From: Vicingus sp036171675 | GTDB lineage: Bacteria; Bacteroidota; Bacteroidia; Flavobacteriales_E; Vicingaceae | Direction: 5' to 3' | DNA: 52,128 nucleotides | Assembly: GCA_036171675.1 (NCBI GenBank) | Contig: JAVHRO010000042.1 | Location: 1 to 52,128 of the forward strand | In this document: piece after piece, positions 9,066 through 16,452 of the stretch | Layout: each line of letters starts with the position of its first letter | Numbering within the stretch: position 1 is the first letter of the stretch | The notes under the pieces: model-generated | Databases searched by the model: none | What the model was told of the DNA's origin: nothing | The model's input: the letters and a program-made list of their open reading frames with translations, nothing else | Position numbers and translations under genes: made by a program

Positions 9066-9081
9066 GGGGGCTCCAACCCTC
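9066..9081 (+). promoter_or_regulatory. GC-rich hairpin in the rplB leader (candidate ribosomal-protein leader)
   Basis: GGGGG (9066-9070) can pair with CCCTC (9077-9081) around a CTCCAA loop, with one G-U pair. It lies in an otherwise A/T-rich gap 17 nt before the rplB ATG. There is no T run, so it is not a terminator. A translational control element bound by L2 or another ribosomal protein is possible but unproven. Confidence 0.45.
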
Positions 9082-9098
9082 TAAAGATATAAACAAAA

Positions 9099-9923
9099 AT
9101 GGCAGTAAGAAAATTAAGACCCATCACACCTGGGCAAAGACATAAGATTTTAAATACTTTTGACGAAGTATCAACTATTAAACCTGAGAAAAGTTTAATA
9201 TCAGGTATTTCTAAGTCTGGAGGTAGAAATAACTCTGGAAAAATGACCATGCGCTACATCGGTGGTGGTCACAAGCAAAAATATCGTGATATTGATTTCA
9301 AAAGAAATAAAGACGGTATTGTTGGTATTGTTAAGTCTATTGAATACGATCCAAATAGAACAGCTAGAATTGCTTTAGTATTTTACAAGGACGGTGAAAA
9401 AAGATATATTCTTGCTCCAAACGGATTACAAGTTGGTCAAGAAGTAAAATCTGGAAAAGGTGTTGAACCGGAAGTAGGAAACTCATTATATTTATCTGAA
9501 ATTCCTCTTGGAACGGTTATTCATAATATTGAATTGCGTCCTAATCAGGGTGCTAAAATGGCAAGAAGCGCTGGTTCTTATGCTCAGTTAACTGCAAAAG
9601 ATGGTGCTTATGTTGTTGTTAAATTACCTTCAGGTGAAACAAGACTTATTTTAGCAACTTGTAAAGCTACTATTGGTTCTGTATCTAATGCTGAACATAT
9701 GCTTGAAAGATCAGGTAAAGCTGGTAGAAGTAGATGGTTAGGAAGAAGACCAAGGGTTAGAGGTGTGGTAATGAATCCAGTTGATCACCCAATGGGTGGT
9801 GGTGAAGGAAGAAATTCTGGTCAACACCCACGATCTAGAAAAGGTTTGCCAGCTAAAGGTTACAAAACAAGATCAAAGAAAAAAAGCTCAAGTAAATATA
9901 TAATCGAAAGAAGAAAGAAATAA
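9099..9923 (+). CDS. rplB: 50S ribosomal protein L2
   Basis: L2 is needed for subunit association and peptidyl transferase activity. The 274-residue protein has GRNNSGKMTMRYIGGGHKQ near the N-terminus and the conserved NPVDHPMGGGEGRNSGQHPRS segment near the C-terminus, where the VDHP histidine is retained. The start is set by the 51-nt structured leader. It is followed by rpsS after 11 nt. Confidence 0.99.
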   Translation: MAVRKLRPITPGQRHKILNTFDEVSTIKPEKSLISGISKSGGRNNSGKMTMRYIGGGHKQKYRDIDFKRNKDGIVGIVKSIEYDPNRTARIALVFYKDGEKRYILAPNGLQVGQEVKSGKGVEPEVGNSLYLSEIPLGTVIHNIELRPNQGAKMARSAGSYAQLTAKDGAYVVVKLPSGETRLILATCKATIGSVSNAEHMLERSGKAGRSRWLGRRPRVRGVVMNPVDHPMGGGEGRNSGQHPRSRKGLPAKGYKTRSKKKSSSKYIIERRKK

Positions 9924-9934
9924 TTAACTAAGAT

Positions 9935-10216
9935 ATGAGTCGTTCGTTAAAAAAACCGCCATTTATTCATTATAAATTACAGCAAAGAGTTGATGAAACT
10001 CAACAATCTGCTAAAAAAAATGTAATAAAAACTTGGTCCAGATCATCAATGATTTCTCCAGATTTTGTTGGATTAACAATTGCTGTTCATAATGGAAATA
10101 AATTTATTCCAGTTTATGTAACTGAAAATATGGTAGGACATAAATTAGGTGAGTTTTCTCCAACTAGAACTTTTAGAGGTCATGGTGGAAATAAAAAAGA
10201 TAAAGGAAGAAAATAA
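9935..10216 (+). CDS. rpsS: 30S ribosomal protein S19
   Basis: S19 is a 30S head protein that forms a complex with S13. The length of 93 residues is normal, with MSRSLKKPPFI at the start and the C-terminal GHKLGEFSPTRTFRGHGG signature. It lies between rplB and rplV in the standard S10 order. Confidence 0.99.
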   Translation: MSRSLKKPPFIHYKLQQRVDETQQSAKKNVIKTWSRSSMISPDFVGLTIAVHNGNKFIPVYVTENMVGHKLGEFSPTRTFRGHGGNKKDKGRK

Positions 10217-10236
10217 AATTGAATATTTAGAATATT

Positions 10237-10632
10237 ATGGGTGCTAGAAAAAGAATTAAAGCTGAGCAGCTTAAAGAGGCTAACAAAACTAGAAGTTTTG
10301 CTAAGTTGAATAACTGCCCAACTTCTCCTAGAAAAATGAGATTAGTTGCTGATATGGTTAGAGGACAAGATGTTTTTAAAGCATTATCTCTTTTAAAATT
10401 TAGCTCTCAAGACGCATCAAGAAGACTTGAAAAATTATTAAAGTCAGCAATTGCTAATTGGGAATCTAAAAACGCAGGACTTAGACCAGAAGAAAACAAC
10501 TTGGTTGTTAAGGAAGTTATGGTTGATAGTGCTAGAATGTTAAAAAGAATACAGCCAGCTCCTCAAGGAAGAGCTCATAGAGTTAGAAAAAGATCAAATC
10601 ACGTTACATTAGTTGTTGACAGTTTAAATTAA
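10237..10632 (+). CDS. rplV: 50S ribosomal protein L22
   Basis: L22 spans the large subunit and forms part of the exit-tunnel constriction with L4. It has 131 residues, with NCPTSPRKMRLVADMVRG in the N-terminal half and the tunnel hairpin RIQPAPQGRAHRVRKRSNH. The macrolide-relevant loop shows no deletion. A 4-nt gap separates it from rpsC. Confidence 0.98.
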   Translation: MGARKRIKAEQLKEANKTRSFAKLNNCPTSPRKMRLVADMVRGQDVFKALSLLKFSSQDASRRLEKLLKSAIANWESKNAGLRPEENNLVVKEVMVDSARMLKRIQPAPQGRAHRVRKRSNHVTLVVDSLN

Positions 10633-10636
10633 TAAG

Positions 10637-11374
10637 ATGGGACAAAAAGTTAATCCAATATCAAACAGATTAGGAATCATTAGAGGATGGGATTCAAATT
10701 GGTACGGCGGTAATAAATACGCTGACAAAATTGTTGAAGACTATAAAATTAGAGAATATCTAATGGCAAGATTGCAAAAAGCTAGTATCTCTAAGATTAT
10801 TATTGAAAGAACATTGAAATTAATAACTGTAACAGTAAACACATCAAGACCTGGTATTATTATCGGAAAAGGAGGAAAAGAGGTTGATATGTTAAGAGAA
10901 GAGTTAAAAAAAATTACTAAAAAAGATGTTCAAATAAATATTTTTGAAATTAAAAGACCTGAGTTAGATGCTCAACTTGTTGCAGATAGTATTGCTAAAC
11001 AAATTGAAGGTAGAATTTCTTTTAGAAGAGCTGCTAAAATGGCAATAGCCTCTACAATGAGAATGGGTGCAGAAGGAATTAAAGTCTTAGTCTCTGGTAG
11101 ATTAGGTGGTGCTGAAATGGCTCGTTCTGAAGGTTATAAAGAAGGAAGAACTCCTTTGCATACGTTTAGAGCAGATATCGATTACGCATTGAGTGAAGCT
11201 CATACAACATACGGAAGATTAGGTGTAAAAGTATGGATTTGCAAAGGTGAAGTTTACGGAAAAAGAGATTTATCTCCAAACGTAGGACAATCAAAACAAA
11301 ACTCTTCTAATGCTGCTCCAACTAATAACGATAAGAAATTTAGAGGCGGACCAAAAAGAAGAAACAACAAATAA
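10637..11374 (+). CDS. rpsC: 30S ribosomal protein S3
   Basis: S3 lines the mRNA entry channel and has helicase-like function with S4 and S5. It has 245 residues, a type II KH domain with the RPGIIIGKGGKEVDML loop (GKGG), and SGRLGGAEMARSE in the C-terminal domain. A Lys/Asn/Gly-rich tail of ~30 residues ends RGGPKRRNNK, typical of the phylum. Confidence 0.99.
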   Translation: MGQKVNPISNRLGIIRGWDSNWYGGNKYADKIVEDYKIREYLMARLQKASISKIIIERTLKLITVTVNTSRPGIIIGKGGKEVDMLREELKKITKKDVQINIFEIKRPELDAQLVADSIAKQIEGRISFRRAAKMAIASTMRMGAEGIKVLVSGRLGGAEMARSEGYKEGRTPLHTFRADIDYALSEAHTTYGRLGVKVWICKGEVYGKRDLSPNVGQSKQNSSNAAPTNNDKKFRGGPKRRNNK

Positions 11375-11404
11375 GATCAGAAGAATAATTTAAGATTTAA
11401 CAAC

Positions 11405-11824
11405 ATGTTACAACCTAAAAGAACGAAATATAGAAAAATGCAAAAAGGGCATATGAAAGGAAATGCTCAACGTGGTCATCAAATTGCATTTGGATCGTTT
11501 GCCATCAAATCGCTAGAAGAATGTTGGATGACAGCTCGACAAATTGAAGCAGCGAGGATTGCTGTAACTAGATATATGAAAAGGGAAGGCCAAATTTGGA
11601 TTAGAGTATTTCCAGATAAACCAGTTACTAAAAAACCAGCCGAAGTACGTATGGGTAAAGGTAAAGGAGCTCCTGAATTGTGGGTTGCTACAATTAGACC
11701 AGGTAAAATTATTTTTGAAGCAGATGGCGTTCCATTGGAAATTGCAAAAGAAGCATTAAGATTAGCTGCACAAAAATTGCCAATCAAAACAAAGTTTGTT
11801 ACAAGAAGAGATTACACCGAATAA
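11405..11824 (+). CDS. rplP: 50S ribosomal protein L16
   Basis: L16 organises the A-site side of the 50S subunit. It has 139 residues, beginning MLQPKRTKYRKMQKG, with FGSFAIKSLEECWMTARQIEAAR and MGKGKGAPELWVATIRPG as family signatures. It follows rpsC after 30 nt with no promoter visible between them. Confidence 0.99.
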   Translation: MLQPKRTKYRKMQKGHMKGNAQRGHQIAFGSFAIKSLEECWMTARQIEAARIAVTRYMKREGQIWIRVFPDKPVTKKPAEVRMGKGKGAPELWVATIRPGKIIFEADGVPLEIAKEALRLAAQKLPIKTKFVTRRDYTE

Positions 11825-11842
11825 AATAAAGTTCAAAGAGAG

Positions 11843-12040
11843 ATGAAGCAAATAGATATTAAAGATCTTTCGGTTGACGATTTGACTGAAAAATTACAAG
11901 AGCAAAAAAGTATTTTAAACAAATTTAAATTAAGCCATGCGGTTTCTCCATTAGAGAATCCATCGCAAATTAAATATGTGAGAAAAACAATTGCCAGAAT
12001 TAACACTGAATTTAGAAAAAGAGAGCTTCAAGCAAAATAA
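11843..12040 (+). CDS. rpmC: 50S ribosomal protein L29
   Basis: L29 is a small helical-hairpin protein near the tunnel exit, next to L23. The 65-residue chain has the ELQEQKSILNKFKLSH-like first helix and the VRKTIARINTEFRKREL second helix. It lies between rplP and rpsQ in the expected order. Confidence 0.97.
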   Translation: MKQIDIKDLSVDDLTEKLQEQKSILNKFKLSHAVSPLENPSQIKYVRKTIARINTEFRKRELQAK

Positions 12041-12046
12041 CTTAAG

Positions 12047-12304
12047 ATGGAAAATAGAAACTTAAGAAAAGAAAGAATTGGTTTAGTTGTTAGCAATAAA
12101 ATGGACAAATCAATTGTAATTACAGTAGAAAGAAAGGTAAAACATCCTATCTACGGTAAATTCGTTAAATCTACAGCTAAATTTATGGCTCATGATGAAA
12201 AAAATGACTGTAATATTGGTGATACAGTTAAAATAATGGAAACAAAACCATTGAGCAAAAATAAATGTTGGAGATTAGTTGAAATTATTGAAAGAGCTAA
12301 ATAA
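12047..12304 (+). CDS. rpsQ: 30S ribosomal protein S17
   Basis: S17 is an OB-fold primary binder of 16S rRNA. It has 85 residues with RKERIGLVVSNKMDKSIVITVERKV and the D-rich loop HDEKNDCNIGDTVKI. It is packed 6 nt after rpmC and 2 nt before rplN. Confidence 0.98.
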   Translation: MENRNLRKERIGLVVSNKMDKSIVITVERKVKHPIYGKFVKSTAKFMAHDEKNDCNIGDTVKIMETKPLSKNKCWRLVEIIERAK

Positions 12305-12306
12305 TT

Positions 12307-12675
12307 ATGATACAAGTAGAATCAAGGTTATCAGTTGCTGATAATAGCGGCGCAAAAGAAGTACTTTGTATAAAAGTATTAGGTGGAACGAGAAGAAGAT
12401 ATGCTTCTGTTGGTGATACCATTGTGGTTAGTGTTAAACAAGCCATGCCGTCAGGAAATGTTAAAAAAGGTGCCGTAGCAAAAGCTGTAGTTGTTAGAAC
12501 TAGAAAAGAAATTAGACGTGCAGATGGATCTTATATAAGATTCGACGATAATGCAGCTGTTCTTTTAACTGCTACTGGAGAAATGAGAGGAACTCGTATT
12601 TTCGGACCAGTTGCTAGAGAATTACGTGAAAAAGAGTTTATGAAAATTGTTTCATTAGCTCCAGAAGTACTATAA
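12307..12675 (+). CDS. rplN: 50S ribosomal protein L14
   Basis: L14 lies at the intersubunit face and binds the silencing factor RsfS. The 122-residue protein has MIQVESRLSVADNSGAKE at the N-terminus, IRRADGSYIRFDDNA and the terminal FGPVARELREKEFMKIVSLAPEVL. First gene of the spc cluster, without a break from the S10 cluster. Confidence 0.99.
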   Translation: MIQVESRLSVADNSGAKEVLCIKVLGGTRRRYASVGDTIVVSVKQAMPSGNVKKGAVAKAVVVRTRKEIRRADGSYIRFDDNAAVLLTATGEMRGTRIFGPVARELREKEFMKIVSLAPEVL

Positions 12676-12693
12676 AATTGAAATATTTTAGTT

Positions 12694-13020
12694 ATGACTA
12701 AATTTAATATAAAAAAAGGTGATACTGTAAAAGTTATTGCAGGTGAATCTAAAGGTGCTGAAGGTACAGTTAAAAAATTGTATCCAGATAAAAACAGAGC
12801 AATTGTTGAGGGTGCTGATATTAAAAAAATATCAAAACACACAAAACCAAATGCTGCAAATCCTCAAGGAGGAATTGTTCATCAAGAAGCAACGATCAAT
12901 CTATCTAATTTAATGATTATTGATCCTAAATCTGGTAAACCAACAAGAGTTGGAAGAAAATTAGATTCAAAAGGTAAAAAAGTACGTTATTCAAAAAAAT
13001 CAGGGGAGGTTATAGCATAA
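12694..13020 (+). CDS. rplX: 50S ribosomal protein L24
   Basis: L24 is an assembly-initiating 50S protein with a KOW fold. It has 108 residues; the KOW motif is KKGDTVKVIAGESKGAEG near the N-terminus. Its stop codon overlaps the rplE start by one base (TAATG), so translation of the two genes is probably coupled. Confidence 0.98.
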   Translation: MTKFNIKKGDTVKVIAGESKGAEGTVKKLYPDKNRAIVEGADIKKISKHTKPNAANPQGGIVHQEATINLSNLMIIDPKSGKPTRVGRKLDSKGKKVRYSKKSGEVIA

Positions 13021-13571
13021 TGAGTTACGGGCCTAGATTAAAAGCAAAATATAAAGAAGAAATCACTTCTTCTTTAAAAGAAAAGTTTGGTTACACATCA
13101 ATTATGCAAGTGCCAAAACTTCAAAAAATATGTTTAAACCAAGGAGTTGGTGATGCTGTTTCTGATAAAAGACTTATTGAGTCGGCATTAGAAGAGATGA
13201 CTATTATTTCTGGTCAAAAATGTATAGCAACCTATTCCAAAAAGGATATCTCTAACTTCAAGTTAAGAAAAGGAGTTCCTATTGGTGCCAAAGTAACACT
13301 TAGAGGTGATAAAATGTATGAATTTTTAGATCGTTTAATTGCAGTTGCATTACCTCGAACAAGAGATTTTAGAGGGGTTGAAACTAAAGGGTTTGATGGT
13401 AAAGGAAACTATACTTTAGGTATTAAAGAACAAATTATTTTTCCTGAAATTAACATTGATAAAATTAAAAATGTTACAGGTATGGATATAACCTTTGTTA
13501 CTTCAGCAAAAACTAACGAAGAAGGTCAAGCATTATTAACCGAATTTGGTTTACCATTTAAGAAAAAATAG
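13020..13571 (+). CDS. rplE: 50S ribosomal protein L5
   Basis: L5 is part of the 5S rRNA complex and forms an intersubunit bridge with S13. The 183-residue protein has PKLQKICLNQGVGDAV, LRKGVPIGAKVTLRGDKMYEFLDRL and DITFVTSAKTNEEGQALL. The start overlaps the rplX stop by one base. Confidence 0.99.
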   Translation: MSYGPRLKAKYKEEITSSLKEKFGYTSIMQVPKLQKICLNQGVGDAVSDKRLIESALEEMTIISGQKCIATYSKKDISNFKLRKGVPIGAKVTLRGDKMYEFLDRLIAVALPRTRDFRGVETKGFDGKGNYTLGIKEQIIFPEINIDKIKNVTGMDITFVTSAKTNEEGQALLTEFGLPFKKK

Positions 13572-13576
13572 AAGAT

Positions 13577-13846
13577 ATGGCAAAAGAATCAATGAAAGCC
13601 AGAGAGCGTAAAAGAGAAAGACTGGTTGAAAAATTTGCAGATAAAAGAGCTGCACTAAAAGAAGCAGGAGATTGGGAAGCTTTACAAAAGTTACCAAAAA
13701 ACTCTTCAAAAGTACGTTTACATAATAGATGTAAACTTACTGGTAGACCAAGAGGATATATGAGACAATTCGGTATTTCTCGTGTAACTTTTAGAGAAAT
13801 GGCTTCTTCAGGGTTAATACCCGGAATAAGAAAAGCAAGCTGGTAA
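13577..13846 (+). CDS. rpsN: 30S ribosomal protein S14, zinc-free form
   Basis: S14 helps assemble the 30S head. The 89-residue protein ends with RGYMRQFGISRVTFREMASSG and PGIRKASW. Only one Cys is present, so this is the C-minus type without the CxxC zinc ribbon of short S14 proteins. The zinc-free type is the usual one for this phylum, and L36 further down is also ligand-poor. Confidence 0.98.
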   Translation: MAKESMKARERKRERLVEKFADKRAALKEAGDWEALQKLPKNSSKVRLHNRCKLTGRPRGYMRQFGISRVTFREMASSGLIPGIRKASW

Positions 13847-13868
13847 TAAATTAATATAAAGAATAAAA

Positions 13869-13889
13869 AGATTCGAAATATCGTAATCT
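13869..13889 (+). promoter_or_regulatory. Small hairpin in the rpsH leader
   Basis: Bases 13869-13876 pair with 13881-13889 (one bulged A) around an AATA loop, giving an 8-bp stem inside the 57-nt gap before rpsH. No T run follows. It could be an S8 binding site or another translational control element; the evidence is only the fold. Confidence 0.35.
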
Positions 13890-13903
13890 AAAATTACAAT
13901 AAA

Positions 13904-14299
13904 ATGACAGATCCAATAGCAGATTTTTTAACAAGAATCAGAAACGCTGCAAGTGCAAAACATAGAGTTGTTGATATTCCAGCATCTAATATGAAAAAGG
14001 AATTGACTAAAATTCTTTTCGATAAAGGATATATCTTAAACTATAAATTTGAAGATACCAACGTACAAGGCAATATTAAAATTGCTTTAAAATATAATCC
14101 CAAAACTAAAGTTTCAGCTATAACTAACATTGTTAGAGCTAGTAAACCAGGTTTGCGAAAATATGCTGGTAGTAACGAATTACCACGTGTAATTAATGGT
14201 TTGGGTGTTGCAATTATTTCAACATCAAAAGGCGTTATGACTGATAAAGAAGCAAGAAGAGAAAATGTTGGTGGTGAAGTTTTATGTTACGTATATTAA
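13904..14299 (+). CDS. rpsH: 30S ribosomal protein S8
   Basis: S8 is a primary 16S rRNA binder and, in enterobacteria, the repressor of the spc operon. The 131-residue protein starts MTDPIADFLTRIRNA and ends with ISTSKGVMTDKEARRENVGGEVLCYVY, the C-terminal RNA-binding signature. Its leader is one of the longer gaps in the operon and contains a small hairpin. Confidence 0.99.
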   Translation: MTDPIADFLTRIRNAASAKHRVVDIPASNMKKELTKILFDKGYILNYKFEDTNVQGNIKIALKYNPKTKVSAITNIVRASKPGLRKYAGSNELPRVINGLGVAIISTSKGVMTDKEARRENVGGEVLCYVY

Positions 14300-14317
14300 T
14301 TAGTAAGATTTAAAATT

Positions 14318-14872
14318 ATGTCAAGAATTGGATATGCACCGATTGAAATTCCAAATGGTGTTGAAATAAAAGTTGAGAATGGACTTGTTACTGTAAAGGG
14401 ACCTAAAGGTGTTTTACTTCAAAAAATTGATGAGGCAATTACTGTTGAGGTTGAAGATAAAATTGTTCATGTTAAAAGACATACTGAGGAAATTCCTCAT
14501 AAAGCTAAACATGGTTTATACAGATCTTTAATACATAACATGGTAGTTGGGGTTTCACAAGGTTTTAAAATTGAACAAGAATTAGTAGGTGTTGGATATA
14601 GAGCTGCTAATACAGGTCAAAATCTTGAATTGTCTTTAGGTTTTTCACACAATATTGTTTTTCAAATTCCACAAGAAGTTAAAGTTTCTACTTTATCAGA
14701 AAGAGGTAAAAACCCTACTATAATTTTGGAATCTCATGACAAACAATTAATTGGACATATTGCTGCTAAGATTAGATCACTTAGAAAACCAGAGCCATAT
14801 AAAGGTAAAGGTATTAAGTTTGTCGGTGAAGTATTAAGAAGAAAAGCAGGAAAATCTGCAAGTAAAAAATAA
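14318..14872 (+). CDS. rplF: 50S ribosomal protein L6
   Basis: L6 lies near the sarcin-ricin loop and factor-binding site. It has 184 residues: two tandem homologous domains beginning MSRIGYAPIEIPNGVE, then the C-terminal signature PEPYKGKGIKFVGEVLRRKAGK. Normal length and normal position between rpsH and rplR. Confidence 0.99.
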   Translation: MSRIGYAPIEIPNGVEIKVENGLVTVKGPKGVLLQKIDEAITVEVEDKIVHVKRHTEEIPHKAKHGLYRSLIHNMVVGVSQGFKIEQELVGVGYRAANTGQNLELSLGFSHNIVFQIPQEVKVSTLSERGKNPTIILESHDKQLIGHIAAKIRSLRKPEPYKGKGIKFVGEVLRRKAGKSASKK

Positions 14873-14891
14873 ATCATAATAAAAGAGTATT

Positions 14892-15248
14892 ATGGCACTA
14901 AGTAAGAGAGAAAGAAGAATTCGAATTAAAAGAAGAATTAAAAAAGTTGTTGCTGGAACTAATTCACATCCACGATTGACTGTTTTTAGAAGTAATAACG
15001 AAATTTATGCACAAATCATAAATGACGAAACAGCAACTACATTGGTATCAGCTTCATCGATTCAAAAAGATATAAAAGCAACTAAGGGTACAAAAGTAGA
15101 AATTGCAGCTTTAGTAGGAAAAGCTATTGCTGAAAAAGCAGTTAAAGTTGGAATAGAAAATATCGCATTTGATAGAAATGGATACTTATATCATGGAAGA
15201 GTTAAATCACTTGCTGATGGTGCTCGTGAAGGAGGCTTAAAATTCTAA
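14892..15248 (+). CDS. rplR: 50S ribosomal protein L18
   Basis: L18 binds 5S rRNA together with L5. The 118-residue chain has an Arg-rich N-terminus (KRERRIRIKRRIKKV), then HPRLTVFRSNNEIYAQII and the terminal FDRNGYLYHGRVKSLADGAREGGLKF. Confidence 0.98.
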   Translation: MALSKRERRIRIKRRIKKVVAGTNSHPRLTVFRSNNEIYAQIINDETATTLVSASSIQKDIKATKGTKVEIAALVGKAIAEKAVKVGIENIAFDRNGYLYHGRVKSLADGAREGGLKF

Positions 15249-15273
15249 AATCATTGTATTAGAAAAAATTGTT

Positions 15274-15792
15274 ATGACAAATTCAAACACAAAAAAAGTT
15301 AGATCAATAGAAACTGAACTTAAAGATAAATTAGTTGCTATTAACAGGGTAACTAAGGTTACTAAAGGTGGTAGAAATTTTAGTTTTTCTGCAATAGTTG
15401 TTGTTGGTGATGAGAAAAATGTTGTAGGTCATGGATTAGGAAAAGCTAATGAAGTAACTGAAGCTATTACTAAAGGTATTGAAGCAGCAAAGAAAAATTT
15501 AATAAAAGTGCCAGTTATAAAAGGAACTATTCCTCACGAACAAAATGGTAAGTTCGGTGGAGCTAGAGTGTTTATTAGACCTGCTGCTCATGGTACTGGT
15601 GTAATAGCTGGTGGTGCGATGCGTGCAGTATTCGAAAGTGTTGGTATTACTGATGTATTAGCAAAATCAAAAGGTTCATCAAACCCTCATAATGTTGTTA
15701 AAGCTACTTTAAATGCATTGGAACAATTAAGAGATGCATATGCAGTTGCTGAACAAAGAGGAATTGATTTAGATAAAGTATTTAATGGTTAA
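15274..15792 (+). CDS. rpsE: 30S ribosomal protein S5
   Basis: S5 acts in decoding fidelity and mRNA helicase activity. It has 172 residues with a dsRBD-like N-terminal domain (VTKVTKGGRNFSFSAIVVVG, GHGLGKANEV) and a C-terminal domain with GGARVFIRPAAHGTGVIAGGAMRAV. The stop lies just before the preferred rpmD start. Confidence 0.99.
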   Translation: MTNSNTKKVRSIETELKDKLVAINRVTKVTKGGRNFSFSAIVVVGDEKNVVGHGLGKANEVTEAITKGIEAAKKNLIKVPVIKGTIPHEQNGKFGGARVFIRPAAHGTGVIAGGAMRAVFESVGITDVLAKSKGSSNPHNVVKATLNALEQLRDAYAVAEQRGIDLDKVFNG

Positions 15793-15796
15793 GAAA

Positions 15797-15979
15797 ATGA
15801 CAAAAGTTAAAATAAAACAAGTAAAAAGCCAAATTAAAAGACCAGCTCGTCAAAAAAGAACGTTAGTTGCTCTTGGCCTAAGAAAAATGAATCAAGTTGT
15901 TGAACATGAAGCTACACCTCAAATTTTGGGAATGATAGACACTGTGAAACATTTGGTTACAGTGGAACAATCGAAATAA
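15797..15979 (+). CDS. rpmD: 50S ribosomal protein L30
   Basis: L30 is a small 50S protein. I chose the ATG at 15797 (60 residues, MTKVKIKQVKSQIKRP) over an in-frame ATG at 15785, because the upstream one overlaps rpsE and adds MVKK, which the family lacks; the 60-residue length is typical. LVALGLRKMNQVVEH and GMIDTVKHLVTVE are the family signatures. Confidence 0.95.
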   Translation: MTKVKIKQVKSQIKRPARQKRTLVALGLRKMNQVVEHEATPQILGMIDTVKHLVTVEQSK

Positions 15980-15998
15980 TACATAATTAAAATAAAAG

Positions 15999-16445
15999 AT
16001 GAACTTATCAAATTTAAAACCTGCGGAAGGTTCAACAAAACAGCGTAAGCGAGTAGGACGTGGTCAAGGATCAGGACGGGGAGGCACCTCAACAAGAGGT
16101 CATAAAGGAGCAAAATCAAGATCAGGTTACTCAAGAAAAATTGGATTTGAAGGTGGTCAAATGCCCCTCCAAAGACGTGTTCCTAAATTTGGATTTACGA
16201 ATATTAATCGTAAAGAATTTAAAGGTATTAATCTTGATACTCTTCAGATGTTAGCTGAAACTAAAAATGTTACTGAAATTACGTTAGATGTTATCATTAA
16301 TAATGGTTTAGCATCGAAAAATGATAAAATTAAAGTTTTAGGAAGAGGCGAATTAAAAGCTAAATTAGATGTAACAGTTCATGCTTTCTCGGCATCTGCA
16401 AAAAGCGCAATTGAAGCTGCAGGTGGAAAAGCAAATACTCTTTAA
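15999..16445 (+). CDS. rplO: 50S ribosomal protein L15
   Basis: L15 is a late-assembly 50S protein. The 148 residues include a long glycine/arginine-rich extension (GRGQGSGRGGTSTRGHKGAKS) that threads into rRNA, then GFEGGQMPLQRRVPKFGF. It is 7 nt upstream of secY, the standard end of the spc cluster. Confidence 0.98.
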   Translation: MNLSNLKPAEGSTKQRKRVGRGQGSGRGGTSTRGHKGAKSRSGYSRKIGFEGGQMPLQRRVPKFGFTNINRKEFKGINLDTLQMLAETKNVTEITLDVIINNGLASKNDKIKVLGRGELKAKLDVTVHAFSASAKSAIEAAGGKANTL

Positions 16446-16452
16446 ATAAAGA

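Noticed and set aside
15785..15796. ATG at 15785 as the rpmD start
   Set aside because: It overlaps rpsE and adds residues the L30 family lacks; 15797 gives the typical 60-residue protein.
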